This document shows positions 1 through 6,324 of a stretch of DNA of 14,568 nt, piece after piece. A model generated the notes under the pieces. The model saw only the letters and a program-made list of their open reading frames with translations. It was not told the origin of the DNA and did no database searches. Source of the DNA: Pelobacter sp. UBA6093 (lineage in GTDB: Bacteria > Desulfobacterota > Desulfuromonadia > Desulfuromonadales > Syntrophotaleaceae); the NCBI GenBank assembly GCA_002435955.1, contig DIWZ01000024.1, positions 84,093 through 98,660 on the forward strand. Direction: 5' to 3'. How positions within the stretch are numbered: the stretch's first letter is position 1; every line of letters starts with the position of its first letter. A program made the position numbers and the translations under genes.

Positions 1-86
1 ACGGCTATGAACCTTCAAACGAGCTAGAATCTGTTCTCAAGCATCCAAATTTTCGCTTCGACCCGTATAGTCCGACAGCCTCCTAG
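1..86. repeat. 169-bp MITE-like element, copy 1 (right part only)
   Basis: This is the right-hand half of a short non-coding element that recurs complete at 11420-11588 and 14298-14466, in the same orientation. Position 1 aligns with 11503 and the match runs without gaps to the terminal CTAG at 83-86, with only a few substitutions. The left half lies outside the window. It ends 61 bp before the marC-type start codon. It has no coding capacity of its own. See the copy at 11420 for structure. Confidence 0.85.
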
Positions 87-147
87 TATTAAGTGAACCT
101 CGCCCGCCGGAATATTCCAGCCGGCCATCTGAAAACCAAGGCGTGTC

Positions 148-732
148 ATGTTTCTCAATGTCTATCTCAAGCTGTTCGTCATCCTGACACCGTTTTTCGT
201 CATGTCGGCGTTTTTATCCCTGACGCGTGGTTTTACCACTGCCGATCGCAAAAAGGCGGCGGTCAAGGTGACGGTGGCCATCGTGTTGTCGGTGTTTACT
301 CTCTACCTGTTCGGCAAGCATATTTTTGCCCTCTTCGGCATTACCCTCGATGCCTTTCGCATCGGCGCCGGAGCGGTATTGTTTCTCTCGGCCGTCAGCA
401 TGGTGCGGGGATCGACGGCCGTAACGCCGCCGTTGCCCGGCGAAGATGTGGCGGTGGTGCCCCTGGCCATCCCCATCGCCGTCGGCCCCGGAACCATCGG
501 CGCCCTGCTGGTCATGGCGGCGGAGTCCAGAACCTTTACAGCGCAGTTGATAACGGTCGGGGCCATGCTGACCGCTATTGCCACCGTCGGTTTGCTGCTG
601 AGCATGGCCGGTCGCCTGGAGCGGCTGGTGGGGCAGCAGGGATTGATCATTCTGACCAAACTGACCGGACTGTTCGTATCGGCCATTGCCGCACAGATCT
701 TTTTTACCGGATTGAAAAATTTTCTGGCCTGA
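148..732 (+). CDS. MarC-family integral membrane protein
   Basis: This is a 194-residue, very hydrophobic protein of the MarC/YchE/YhgN family. Family members are inner-membrane proteins with about six helices and no settled function; the old link to multiple antibiotic resistance is not supported by later work. Helices can be seen at about residues 5-27, 41-61, 66-88, 108-130, 135-160 and 168-192. The loop after helix 1 carries the family-like run TRGFTTADRKKAA. The length is close to the usual 190-220 residues. The ATG at 148 follows a weak AAGG, and no better start lies upstream. The aldolase gene begins 30 bp after the stop, so co-transcription is likely. Family assignment is firm; substrate is unknown. 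Confidence 0.85.
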   Translation: MFLNVYLKLFVILTPFFVMSAFLSLTRGFTTADRKKAAVKVTVAIVLSVFTLYLFGKHIFALFGITLDAFRIGAGAVLFLSAVSMVRGSTAVTPPLPGEDVAVVPLAIPIAVGPGTIGALLVMAAESRTFTAQLITVGAMLTAIATVGLLLSMAGRLERLVGQQGLIILTKLTGLFVSAIAAQIFFTGLKNFLA

Positions 733-762
733 TGGGCCTTCCCCGAACAAGGGCGTAATTTC

Positions 763-1425
763 ATGACCATGCAGAAACAACGCGAAGCCATCGTCCGTTA
801 CGGACGTAAAATGATCACATCGCAACTGACCATCGGCGCGGGGGGGAACCTGAGTATGGTCGATCGTGCCGCCGGAAAGGTCGCCATCAGCCCCAGCGGC
901 ATCGAGTATTTCGATCTGCAGCCGCAGGACGTGGTGATCACCGATCTTGACGGACATGTTCTGGATGGGCAGTACAAGCCGTCCAGCGAACTCGGTTTTC
1001 ATCTGGCCCTGTATCGCCAGCGCCCGGATGTGAATGCTGTGCTGCATACCCACTCGGTGTATGCCACCACCATGGCCTGCCTGGGATGGGAAATCCCGGC
1101 GGTGCATTATCTGGTGGGATTTTCCGGGCACAAGGTGCCGCTGGCACCCTACGCCACCTTCGGTACCCCGGAGCTGGCCCGCAACGTGGCCGCCGGTATC
1201 GGCGATTACAACGCCGTGCTGCTGGCCAACCACGGCCTGGTGGCGGTCGGCAGCGACCTGGGCCGCGCGTTTAACACCGCCGAGGAGATCGAGCTGGTGG
1301 CGCGTATCTACTATCAGACCAAGTCGGTGGGTAACCCGGTGATCCTGCCGGAAGAGGAAATGGCGCGGGTGTTGGAAAAATTCGCCACCTACGGCCAATC
1401 TCCCAAGGAAGACAGTAATGTTTGA
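763..1425 (+). CDS. Class II aldolase/adducin family protein (L-fuculose-1-phosphate aldolase type)
   Basis: This is a 220-residue zinc-dependent class II aldolase of the FucA/AraD/RhaD type, cytoplasmic, expected to cleave or form a C-C bond using dihydroxyacetone phosphate or a similar sugar phosphate. Motifs in order are the phosphate-binding GGNLS at 27-31, SPSG at 43-46, SSE at 74-76 holding the probable catalytic acid E76, zinc ligands H95 and H97 in HTH, and the third ligand H157 in NHG. The length is normal for the family (about 215). The start at 763 has a poor ribosome site; Met3 at 769 is an alternative. The gene overlaps the following PLP-enzyme gene by 8 bp. A neighbouring C-S lyase-like gene makes a role in salvage of sulfur-containing sugar phosphates possible (5-methylthioribulose-phosphate aldolases belong to this family), but that is inference. 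Confidence 0.85.
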   Translation: MTMQKQREAIVRYGRKMITSQLTIGAGGNLSMVDRAAGKVAISPSGIEYFDLQPQDVVITDLDGHVLDGQYKPSSELGFHLALYRQRPDVNAVLHTHSVYATTMACLGWEIPAVHYLVGFSGHKVPLAPYATFGTPELARNVAAGIGDYNAVLLANHGLVAVGSDLGRAFNTAEEIELVARIYYQTKSVGNPVILPEEEMARVLEKFATYGQSPKEDSNV

Positions 1426-2554
1426 TTTCGAACGGATCCTCGACCGTCGCGGCACCGGTTCGCTTAAGTGGGATCGATATGCCGGTCGCGATGTGCTCCC
1501 CCTGTGGGTGGCGGATATGGATTTTGCCGCACCGCCGGCGGTCGTCGCAGCCCTGCGGCAGCGCGTCGACCATGGCGTGTTCGGTTATTCCCATGCCCCT
1601 GCCGAGCTGGTGGAAGTCATTCTGGCGCGGCTTTGGGAGCGCCACCGGTGGCAAGTGGATGCCGAGGCGCTGGTCTGGCTGCCTGGCCTGGTGGTGGGAC
1701 TGAACGTCGCCTGCCGCGCGGTGGGCGAGGCCGGTAGCGAAGTGTTGACCATGACCCCCATCTATCCGCCGTTTCTGAGCGCGCCGGGTCTGTCGGAGCG
1801 CAAGCTGGTGACGGTGCCGATGGTGCAAGACAACGGGCAGTGGCTGATCGATTTTGAAGCGCTGGAAGCGGTGGTGACCCCGGCCGCCCGCCTGCTGTTG
1901 CTGTGCAGTCCGCAGAATCCCACCGGCCGGGTCTTTACCCGGGAAGAACTGACGCGGCTGGCGGATCTTTGCCGACGTCACGATCTGGTGCTCTGTTCCG
2001 ACGAAATTCATTGCGATCTGGTGCTGGAACCGGGCGTGGAGCACCTCCCCACGGCGACCCTCGATGCCGAAGTGGCCGCCCGTACCATCACCCTCATGGC
2101 GCCGAGCAAAACCTTCAACCTGCCGGGACTGAACTGCGCCTTCGCCATCATCCCCGACGCCAGCCTGCGGCGTCGTTTCCAGCGCGCCATGGCCGGCATC
2201 GTGCCTTATGTCAACCTGTTCGGCTACGTCGGCACCCTCGCTGCCTACCGCGACAGCGGCGGCTGGCACGCGGCGCTGCTCGAATATCTGCGCGGCAACC
2301 GCAACCTGGTGCTCGCGGCCCTGGCGGAGATGCCGGGACTGCGCGCCACTGTCGGCGAGGCGACCTATCTGACCTGGATCGATGCGCGTGGCAGCGGCCT
2401 TGACGACCCGGCGGGGTTTTTCGAGAGGGCCGGCGTGGGGCTGTCCGATGGCCGAGAATTCGGCGCGCCGGGATTTGTGCGCCTGAATTTCGCTTGCCCA
2501 AGATCGGTCCTGATACAAGCGCTGGAACGGATGCGCCGAGGACTTGAGTGCTGA
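1418..2554 (+). CDS. patB: MalY/PatB-family PLP-dependent C-S lyase or aminotransferase
   Basis: This is a 378-residue fold-type I PLP enzyme. MalY/PatB proteins cleave the C-S bond of cystathionine or cysteine conjugates, giving a thiol, pyruvate and ammonia; some act as aminotransferases. The N-terminal stretch with WVADMDFAAP near residue 30 is characteristic of this subgroup. PLP-binding residues are N167 in SPQNPTGR, D195 in SDEIH, and the Schiff-base lysine K231 in PSKTFNLPG, close to the lysine position of E. coli MalY. The C-terminal arginine region (FVRLNFACP) is present. The length is typical. The ATG lies 8 bp inside the aldolase gene, so translation is probably coupled. Family is certain; the exact reaction, and so the symbol, is provisional. 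Confidence 0.85.
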   Translation: MFDFERILDRRGTGSLKWDRYAGRDVLPLWVADMDFAAPPAVVAALRQRVDHGVFGYSHAPAELVEVILARLWERHRWQVDAEALVWLPGLVVGLNVACRAVGEAGSEVLTMTPIYPPFLSAPGLSERKLVTVPMVQDNGQWLIDFEALEAVVTPAARLLLLCSPQNPTGRVFTREELTRLADLCRRHDLVLCSDEIHCDLVLEPGVEHLPTATLDAEVAARTITLMAPSKTFNLPGLNCAFAIIPDASLRRRFQRAMAGIVPYVNLFGYVGTLAAYRDSGGWHAALLEYLRGNRNLVLAALAEMPGLRATVGEATYLTWIDARGSGLDDPAGFFERAGVGLSDGREFGAPGFVRLNFACPRSVLIQALERMRRGLEC

Positions 2555-2617
2555 GGAGTGCAATTTCAATAAGTAACTGCGTTCCGAGTGCTGAGAAAAC
2601 CTGAAAGTTGAAAAGCC

Positions 2618-3736
2618 ATGCCCCTTTACCGCCAAGTCATCAGCGACCTGACCGTTCACCTGCCGCGCCGCGATCTGCGCGGCATGATCCGCACCGTGCG
2701 GGCCTTGTATCGCCTCAGTCACCTGCCTGCCTACCGCCAGGCGATACTGCCCCGGGTGCCGGAGGCGGCCCGTTTCGATCCGGGCCACGATGCGGTGTTG
2801 ATGGGATACGATTTTCACCTCACCGACGCCGGGCCGCGCCTCATCGAGGTCAATACCAACGCCGGTGGTGCGCTCCTTTCCTACCTGGCCCGCTATCCGG
2901 ACGAAGAGGCGGCCCGCGGTGCCATGAGCGAAAAACTCAAAAAAGCCTTTCTGGAGCCATTTGCCGAGGAGTTGCAGGCGTTTTCTCACGGACGCCAAAA
3001 CCGACCACAGCATATCGCCATCGTGGATGAAAACCCCCAGGAGCAGTTTCTGTACCATGAAATGGAGGCCTTCGCCGGCCTGTTTCGCGATTGGGGCGCC
3101 CGGGCGCAGGTGGTTGATCCGAAGCTGTTGCAGGCCGGCTCCGATGGGGTGACGCTGGACGGCGAAACCGTCGACCTGGTTTATAACCGGCATTGCGATT
3201 TTTATCTCGAAGAGCCTGCCATGGCAGGCATCCGCGCAGCCTACCTGGCGAGACGCGTCTGCCTGACCCCCAATCCCTTTGCCTACGGATTGCTGGGCGA
3301 CAAGCGGCGCATGGTGTTGTGGTCCGATGCCGAAGCCCTTGCCGATCTTGGTCTGGACGAGGAGGATATGGCCCTGTTGCAGCAGGTGGTACCGGTCAGT
3401 CGGCTGCTGCAGGAGCAAGATCCGGATGCACTGTGGCAAGACCGCCGCAACTGGGTATTCAAGCCCGTCGACCGGTTCGGCAGTCGCGGCGTGCTGGTAG
3501 GGGAAAAGATTTCGCGCAAGCGATTCGATGAACTCGATCCCGCCACAACCCTGGTGCAACAACTGGTCGTACCATCATTGACACCGGCAACTCCGGATGA
3601 AAAACCGATGAAGACCGACCTGCGGCTGTTCGTATATTGCGACCGGATCCTTGGCATCGGTGCCCGCCTGTATCACGGCCAGGTCACCAATCTGCGCACT
3701 GAAGGTGGCGGATTTGCGCGGGTGAAGGTGATTTGA
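2618..3736 (+). CDS. ATP-grasp domain protein, apparently circularly permuted
   Basis: This is a 372-residue protein with ATP-grasp signatures in an unusual order. The metal-binding end of the fold comes first: YDFHLTD at 64-70 and IEVNTNAGG at 76-84 (the E-x-N Mg-ATP motif). The nucleotide-binding half comes late: NWVFKPVDRFGSRG around K282, then DLRLFVY around R336 and a glycine-rich NLRTEGGGFA near the C-terminus. This order resembles the circularly permuted ATP-grasp proteins of the glutathionylspermidine-synthase type. Such enzymes ligate a carboxylate to an amine or thiol through an acyl-phosphate. The substrate is unknown. The gene lies 63 bp after the PLP enzyme with no clear terminator between, and is probably the last of the operon. 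The ATG at 2618 has only a weak purine-rich upstream site. I do not recognise a characterised orthologue. Confidence 0.7.
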   Translation: MPLYRQVISDLTVHLPRRDLRGMIRTVRALYRLSHLPAYRQAILPRVPEAARFDPGHDAVLMGYDFHLTDAGPRLIEVNTNAGGALLSYLARYPDEEAARGAMSEKLKKAFLEPFAEELQAFSHGRQNRPQHIAIVDENPQEQFLYHEMEAFAGLFRDWGARAQVVDPKLLQAGSDGVTLDGETVDLVYNRHCDFYLEEPAMAGIRAAYLARRVCLTPNPFAYGLLGDKRRMVLWSDAEALADLGLDEEDMALLQQVVPVSRLLQEQDPDALWQDRRNWVFKPVDRFGSRGVLVGEKISRKRFDELDPATTLVQQLVVPSLTPATPDEKPMKTDLRLFVYCDRILGIGARLYHGQVTNLRTEGGGFARVKVI

Positions 3737-3756
3737 GGGGATATGAGAAAAAACAC

Positions 3757-3783
3757 TTGACTTACTAGGGCGACCGGTCTAAT
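3757..3783 (+). promoter_or_regulatory. tetR promoter with overlapping operator (diverged copy)
   Basis: A -35-like TTGACT (3757-3762) and a -10-like TCTAAT (3778-3783) are separated by 15 bp. They lie over a dyad at 3770-3781 that matches 9 of 12 positions of the exact repeat TAGACCAGTCTA found at 4428 and 5861; its core GACCGGTC is a perfect palindrome. The -10 falls on the right arm of the dyad, as it does at 5861. The predicted transcription start, about 7 nt after the -10, falls on the start codon at 3792. I infer autorepression. Confidence 0.55.
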
Positions 3784-3791
3784 TTAAAATC

Positions 3792-4379
3792 ATGAAAAGA
3801 ATACACAACAAAGATGAAATAGTCCAAGCGGGACTGGACCTCATATTATCCAAAGGATTCAACGCTACCGGTGTCGAGGCCATCCTGAAGCAGGCAAAGG
3901 TGCCAAAGGGTTCATTTTACAACTTTTTCTCCAGCAAAGAAGAGTTCGGCCTGGCGATTATCGACCAATATGTTGCAGAAGTTGGTGAAATTTTCCACAC
4001 CATTTTCACGGATGAATCTCTACCGCCACTGGAGCGCATCAAAAAAAGCTTTGAGGCAAGAATTGCGAAATTTGAAGGCTATGATTGCACCAAGGGGTGT
4101 CTGGTTGGCAACCTGAGTCTGGAAATGTCCGACCAATACGAGAGCGTCCGGGAACGTCTTGTGCAAGCTCTGCAGCTCTGGACGAAGAATTTATCCGGTT
4201 TGCTTCTTCAGGCACAAGAGGAAAGAGCCATCCCCGCAGACATAAACGCGGACATGCTGGCGGAAAACCTGATCGCATCATTCCAGGGAGCGCTGCTTTG
4301 CGCCAAGGTCAGAAAATCCCTTGAACCGTTGAGAAATTTTATTCACTTGTATTTCGATATATTTCTTGCGCAGAGGTAA
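3792..4379 (+). CDS. TetR/AcrR-family repressor, NemR-like thiol sensor
   Basis: This 195-residue regulator has the TetR helix-turn-helix at about 8-52, with GFNATGVEAILKQAKVPKGS and then FYNFFSSKEEF. The ligand domain carries CTKGCLVGNLSLEMSD, with C99 and C103, and near the C-terminus AKVRKSLEPL with K172. From memory, E. coli NemR has matching segments GCLTVKLSAE (C106) and AKISRSFEPL (K175), and these two residues form its HOCl/electrophile switch. The spacing of 69 residues is identical here. I infer a cytoplasmic repressor of the downstream flavoprotein and exporter genes, released when C103 is modified. The start at 3792 has no Shine-Dalgarno sequence and may be leaderless. The gene is more AT-rich than the operon before it. 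The family is certain; the sensing mechanism is inferred. Confidence 0.85.
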   Translation: MKRIHNKDEIVQAGLDLILSKGFNATGVEAILKQAKVPKGSFYNFFSSKEEFGLAIIDQYVAEVGEIFHTIFTDESLPPLERIKKSFEARIAKFEGYDCTKGCLVGNLSLEMSDQYESVRERLVQALQLWTKNLSGLLLQAQEERAIPADINADMLAENLIASFQGALLCAKVRKSLEPLRNFIHLYFDIFLAQR

Positions 4380-4427
4380 GAAAATTAAATCGCTGAGGCG
4401 GTCTCTTTTTTTGTGCCAATCATCAAG

Positions 4428-4439
4428 TAGACCAGTCTA
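4428..4439. promoter_or_regulatory. TetR operator, exact copy A (TAGACCAGTCTA)
   Basis: This is a 12-bp dyad with arms TAGAC and GTCTA around a CA centre. The 15-mer AAGTAGACCAGTCTA (4425-4439) recurs exactly at 5858-5872. It lies 30 bp before the start of the broken dehydrogenase, which heads the transcript that would include the flavoprotein gene. A TTGTGC at 4411-4416 could be a -35 element, but the -10 is unclear here. Confidence 0.7.
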
Positions 4440-4469
4440 GGCGTTTTGGCCTGCGCCAGGAGTAAACAA

Positions 4470-4652
4470 ATGACGACCACAGATAATTCATGGGTTCTGA
4501 TCACGGGCGCATCGAGTGGCTTCGGCGCGGAATTCGCCCGCCAATATGCTCTTCAAGGTTCTGGGCGGAGGGAGCGAGTAAAAAAGAAAGAAGTATTAGC
4601 CCGAAAGACCTGGAGGAAGTCATTTGCAATAGGCACTCACAACCGAACATGA
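4470..4652 (+). pseudogene. Short-chain dehydrogenase/reductase, 5' remnant
   Basis: A good ribosome site (AGGAG at 4458-4462, 7 nt spacing) precedes an ATG at 4470. The first 30 or so residues are a classical SDR start: hydrophobic strand WVLI, then the Rossmann dinucleotide-binding motif TGASSGFG at residues 12-19, and helix AEFARQYALQG. After about 4560 the frame runs into lysine- and arginine-rich sequence unrelated to SDRs and stops at 4652. A second frame across 4561-4581 reads VLGGGSE then stops, and could be the surviving C-terminus, which would mean a large internal deletion plus frameshift. The catalytic Tyr-x3-Lys region is absent, so no enzyme can be made. SDR identity of the N-terminus is clear; the identity of the tail is uncertain. 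Confidence 0.75.
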
Positions 4653-4664
4653 GGAGGAAACACC

Positions 4665-5816
4665 ATGGAGAGTATTGTGAAATCGAGCTCAGGACAGGTC
4701 GAAGGAATGGCAAAGAAAATATTGTTCGAGAAAAGCAACATTGACGGATTGTCTCTCGCAAACCGATTCATCTACTCGGCGACCTGGGATGGACGCGCTG
4801 ATGCCAATGGATTCTGTACGCAAAGAAACATCGACATGCTGGTTGAACGTGTACGTGGAGACGTGGGCCTGATTATCACCGGCATGGCATTTGTGAAGCA
4901 GGAAGGTAAGGCAGCACCATGGCAATTGGCTGTATACGGTGATGAGTTTGTCGAGGGACTAACGAATCTGGCCAGAGCGATTCACGATGCTCGGGGAAAA
5001 GTTGTGCTTCAATTGGCCCACGGAGGGTGTTATGCCCCTTCCGCATTAACCGGACATGAGCCATTAGGACCTTCTGCCAACGACACCGACAAATTTCCTC
5101 AATGTCTTGAAATGTCATTGCACGAAATCGACCAAGTTGTCGAAGCCTTTGGAAAGGCAGCCAAGCGGGCCCAAAAAGCCGGCTTTGATGGTGTGCAGCT
5201 ACATGCGGCGCATGGTTATCTGCTGAGCCAGTTTCTTTCCCCCTTATTCAACAAACGATCAGACAACTATGGAGGAAGCATTGAAAATCGTGCGCGAATC
5301 CTGCTGGAGGCATTTCAAGCGGTCAGGAATAAGGTCGGTGAGGAGTACCCTGTATTCGTGAAAATCAATTCCGAGGATTTTGTCGAAGGAGGTCTCACCG
5401 TAGATGAGATGCTTCAGGTATGTGCAATGCTCGAAAAGGCCGGCGTGGATGCGATAGAAATGAGCGGCGGGACGATCTATGCGTCCGGAGCTTATTCCAG
5501 TTGCCGGATTGGCGCCTTGGATTCGCCAGAAAAAGAGGTCTATTACAAAAATGCAGCTATTCGTTATAAAGAGGAAATCAGTGTGCCCTTGATCTTAGTG
5601 GGCGGTATTCGCTCACCCGACGTATCCGAAAAACTTGTTAGCGATGGCTTGGCTGATTATGTATCCCTTTGTCGCCCCCTGATCCGTGAACCAAACTTGG
5701 TGAACCGCTGGAGGTCTGGAAACAGAACACGGGCAACCTGTATTTATTGCAATGGCTGTTTCGAACCTGGACTAAAAGGAAAGGGGGTCCAGTGTATCGC
5801 CAGACAGGAGCCGTAG
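4665..5816 (+). CDS. Old Yellow Enzyme-type NAD(P)H:flavin oxidoreductase with C-terminal Cys cluster
   Basis: This is a 383-residue FMN TIM-barrel enzyme of the OYE/2,4-dienoyl-CoA reductase group, expected to reduce activated C=C bonds with NAD(P)H in the cytoplasm. Visible family segments are LANRFIYSATWDG near residue 30, LQLAHGGCYAP, HAAHGYLLSQFLSP (H180, H183, Y185), NKRSDNYGGSIENR, VFVKINSED and LVGGIRSP. The C-terminus carries C359-x2-C362-x2-C365-x11-C377, which resembles the [4Fe-4S] site of dienoyl-CoA reductases (usually C-x2-C-x3-C-x11-C). The downstream FAD/NAD domain of those larger enzymes is missing, so an external electron donor may be needed. The ATG at 4665 has a strong AGGAGG site. 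Family homology begins only at Met15 (4707), so the first 14 residues look like an added leader. It probably lies in the TetR-controlled unit. Confidence 0.85.
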   Translation: MESIVKSSSGQVEGMAKKILFEKSNIDGLSLANRFIYSATWDGRADANGFCTQRNIDMLVERVRGDVGLIITGMAFVKQEGKAAPWQLAVYGDEFVEGLTNLARAIHDARGKVVLQLAHGGCYAPSALTGHEPLGPSANDTDKFPQCLEMSLHEIDQVVEAFGKAAKRAQKAGFDGVQLHAAHGYLLSQFLSPLFNKRSDNYGGSIENRARILLEAFQAVRNKVGEEYPVFVKINSEDFVEGGLTVDEMLQVCAMLEKAGVDAIEMSGGTIYASGAYSSCRIGALDSPEKEVYYKNAAIRYKEEISVPLILVGGIRSPDVSEKLVSDGLADYVSLCRPLIREPNLVNRWRSGNRTRATCIYCNGCFEPGLKGKGVQCIARQEP

Positions 5817-5845
5817 CGACATGATTTCTCGAGGAGCAAATATTT

Positions 5846-5874
5846 TTGCGACCCAATAAGTAGACCAGTCTAAA
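5846..5874 (+). promoter_or_regulatory. Exporter-operon promoter with TetR operator, exact copy B
   Basis: TTGCGA (5846-5851) and TCTAAA (5869-5874) form a plausible promoter with a 17-bp spacer. The dyad TAGACCAGTCTA at 5861-5872 covers the spacer and most of the -10, so a bound repressor would block polymerase. The 15-mer around it is identical to that at 4425-4439. A strong ribosome site, GGAGGT (5881-5886), follows, 4 nt before the ATG at 5891. This promoter would drive the secreted ORF, the broken aldehyde dehydrogenase and the three exporter genes. Confidence 0.65.
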
Positions 5875-5890
5875 CCTTGTGGAGGTAACA

Positions 5891-6175
5891 ATGATAAAAA
5901 AGACGCTTTTATTACTAGCACTTACAGTAAATGTACTTGGCATTGCGAAAGGCACTTTTGCAGTTGAAACAGACCGCACAGCGACTACCGGCGGAGGAAG
6001 TGTAATCTGCGTAACAAAAGAAAAAGAGTGGAACGGGGTTATCCCGGGTCAATTTCTACAACTCACAGCAAGACCGGCGTCAAGAATTGTATTGCCCGTC
6101 CCTGAATCAAAAGGAAAGGAGGCATGGGACGGCTATACACTGGGAAGCTTCGACTATTGGCGCCCCAACCGCTGA
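5891..6175 (+). CDS. Short secreted ORF of unknown function, probably a gene stub
   Basis: This 94-residue ORF starts at 5891 after GGAGGT; an upstream in-frame ATG at 5879 lacks a site. Residues 1-24 form a clear Sec signal peptide: MIKK, a leucine/valine-rich core, and a likely cleavage after TFA. The remaining 70 residues (containing VIPGQFLQLTARPASRI and ending DYWRPNR) match nothing I recognise. The sequence from about 6060 onward has the look of non-coding or insertion-sequence-end DNA. The likeliest account is a secreted-protein gene of which only the signal peptide end survives, fused to unrelated DNA; a genuine small periplasmic protein is the alternative. It directly follows operator copy B, so its transcription and translation signals are intact. 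Confidence 0.5.
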   Translation: MIKKTLLLLALTVNVLGIAKGTFAVETDRTATTGGGSVICVTKEKEWNGVIPGQFLQLTARPASRIVLPVPESKGKEAWDGYTLGSFDYWRPNR

Positions 6176-6245
6176 CACAGGGGCAGTTTCTGGGCAGACG
6201 TAGCAATTCAAAATGGTCACTGAGCAGGTTGGCAATCAATACACT

Positions 6246-6282
6246 GTTGGTGTCCATCCGGAACCACCGGATGGACACCAGC
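6246..6282 (+). repeat. Strong intercistronic hairpin
   Basis: TGGTGTCCATCCGG (6248-6261) and its exact complement CCGGATGGACACCA (6267-6280) form a 14-bp perfect stem with a 5-nt loop, AACCA. A G-T wobble and a further G-C pair extend it to 6246-6282. Only GGTTTT follows (6285-6290), so it is a poor intrinsic terminator. It may act as an mRNA-stability or processing element, or be paired ends of a lost insertion sequence (TGTCC...GGACA). Confidence 0.7.
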
Positions 6283-6292
6283 GCGGTTTTCA

Positions 6293-6309
6293 TTAGGGAA
6301 ATTCCCTAA
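6293..6309. promoter_or_regulatory. 17-bp perfect palindrome before the aldehyde dehydrogenase remnant
   Basis: TTAGGGAA-A-TTCCCTAA is a perfect dyad with a single central base, located 12 bp after the hairpin ending at 6282 and just before the ribosome site CGGAGG (6313-6318) of the next reading frame. It could be a second hairpin on the transcript or a protein-binding site. It is unrelated in sequence to the TetR operator copies. Confidence 0.5.
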
Positions 6310-6324
6310 GAACGGAGGTATGTC

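Noticed and set aside
57..89. Outward promoter in the right end of repeat copy 1 driving the MarC gene
   Set aside because: TTCGAC and TAGTAT are 21 bp apart and no better pair was found; the evidence is too weak.
2545..2597. Short direct repeat GAGTGCTGAG between the PLP enzyme and ATP-grasp genes
   Set aside because: Only two 10-bp copies, with no dyad and no promoter-like element; most likely chance or minor duplication.
214..3562. Very long minus-strand open frames (214-1455 and 1271-3562) opposite the first operon
   Set aside because: They lie antisense to four well-recognised genes in GC-rich DNA, where stop codons are rare in the complementary frames. Their translations show no family signatures and are rich in His, Gln and Arg.
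4380..4412. Possible terminator after tetR (short GAG/CTC pairing before a run of seven or more T)
   Set aside because: The stem is only about 3 bp, too weak to call an intrinsic terminator even though the T-run is real.
6124..6309. Plus and minus frames (6124-6309, 6063-6293) over the hairpin region
   Set aside because: They read through the perfect hairpin and have compositions typical of non-coding DNA; no ribosome site or family match was seen.
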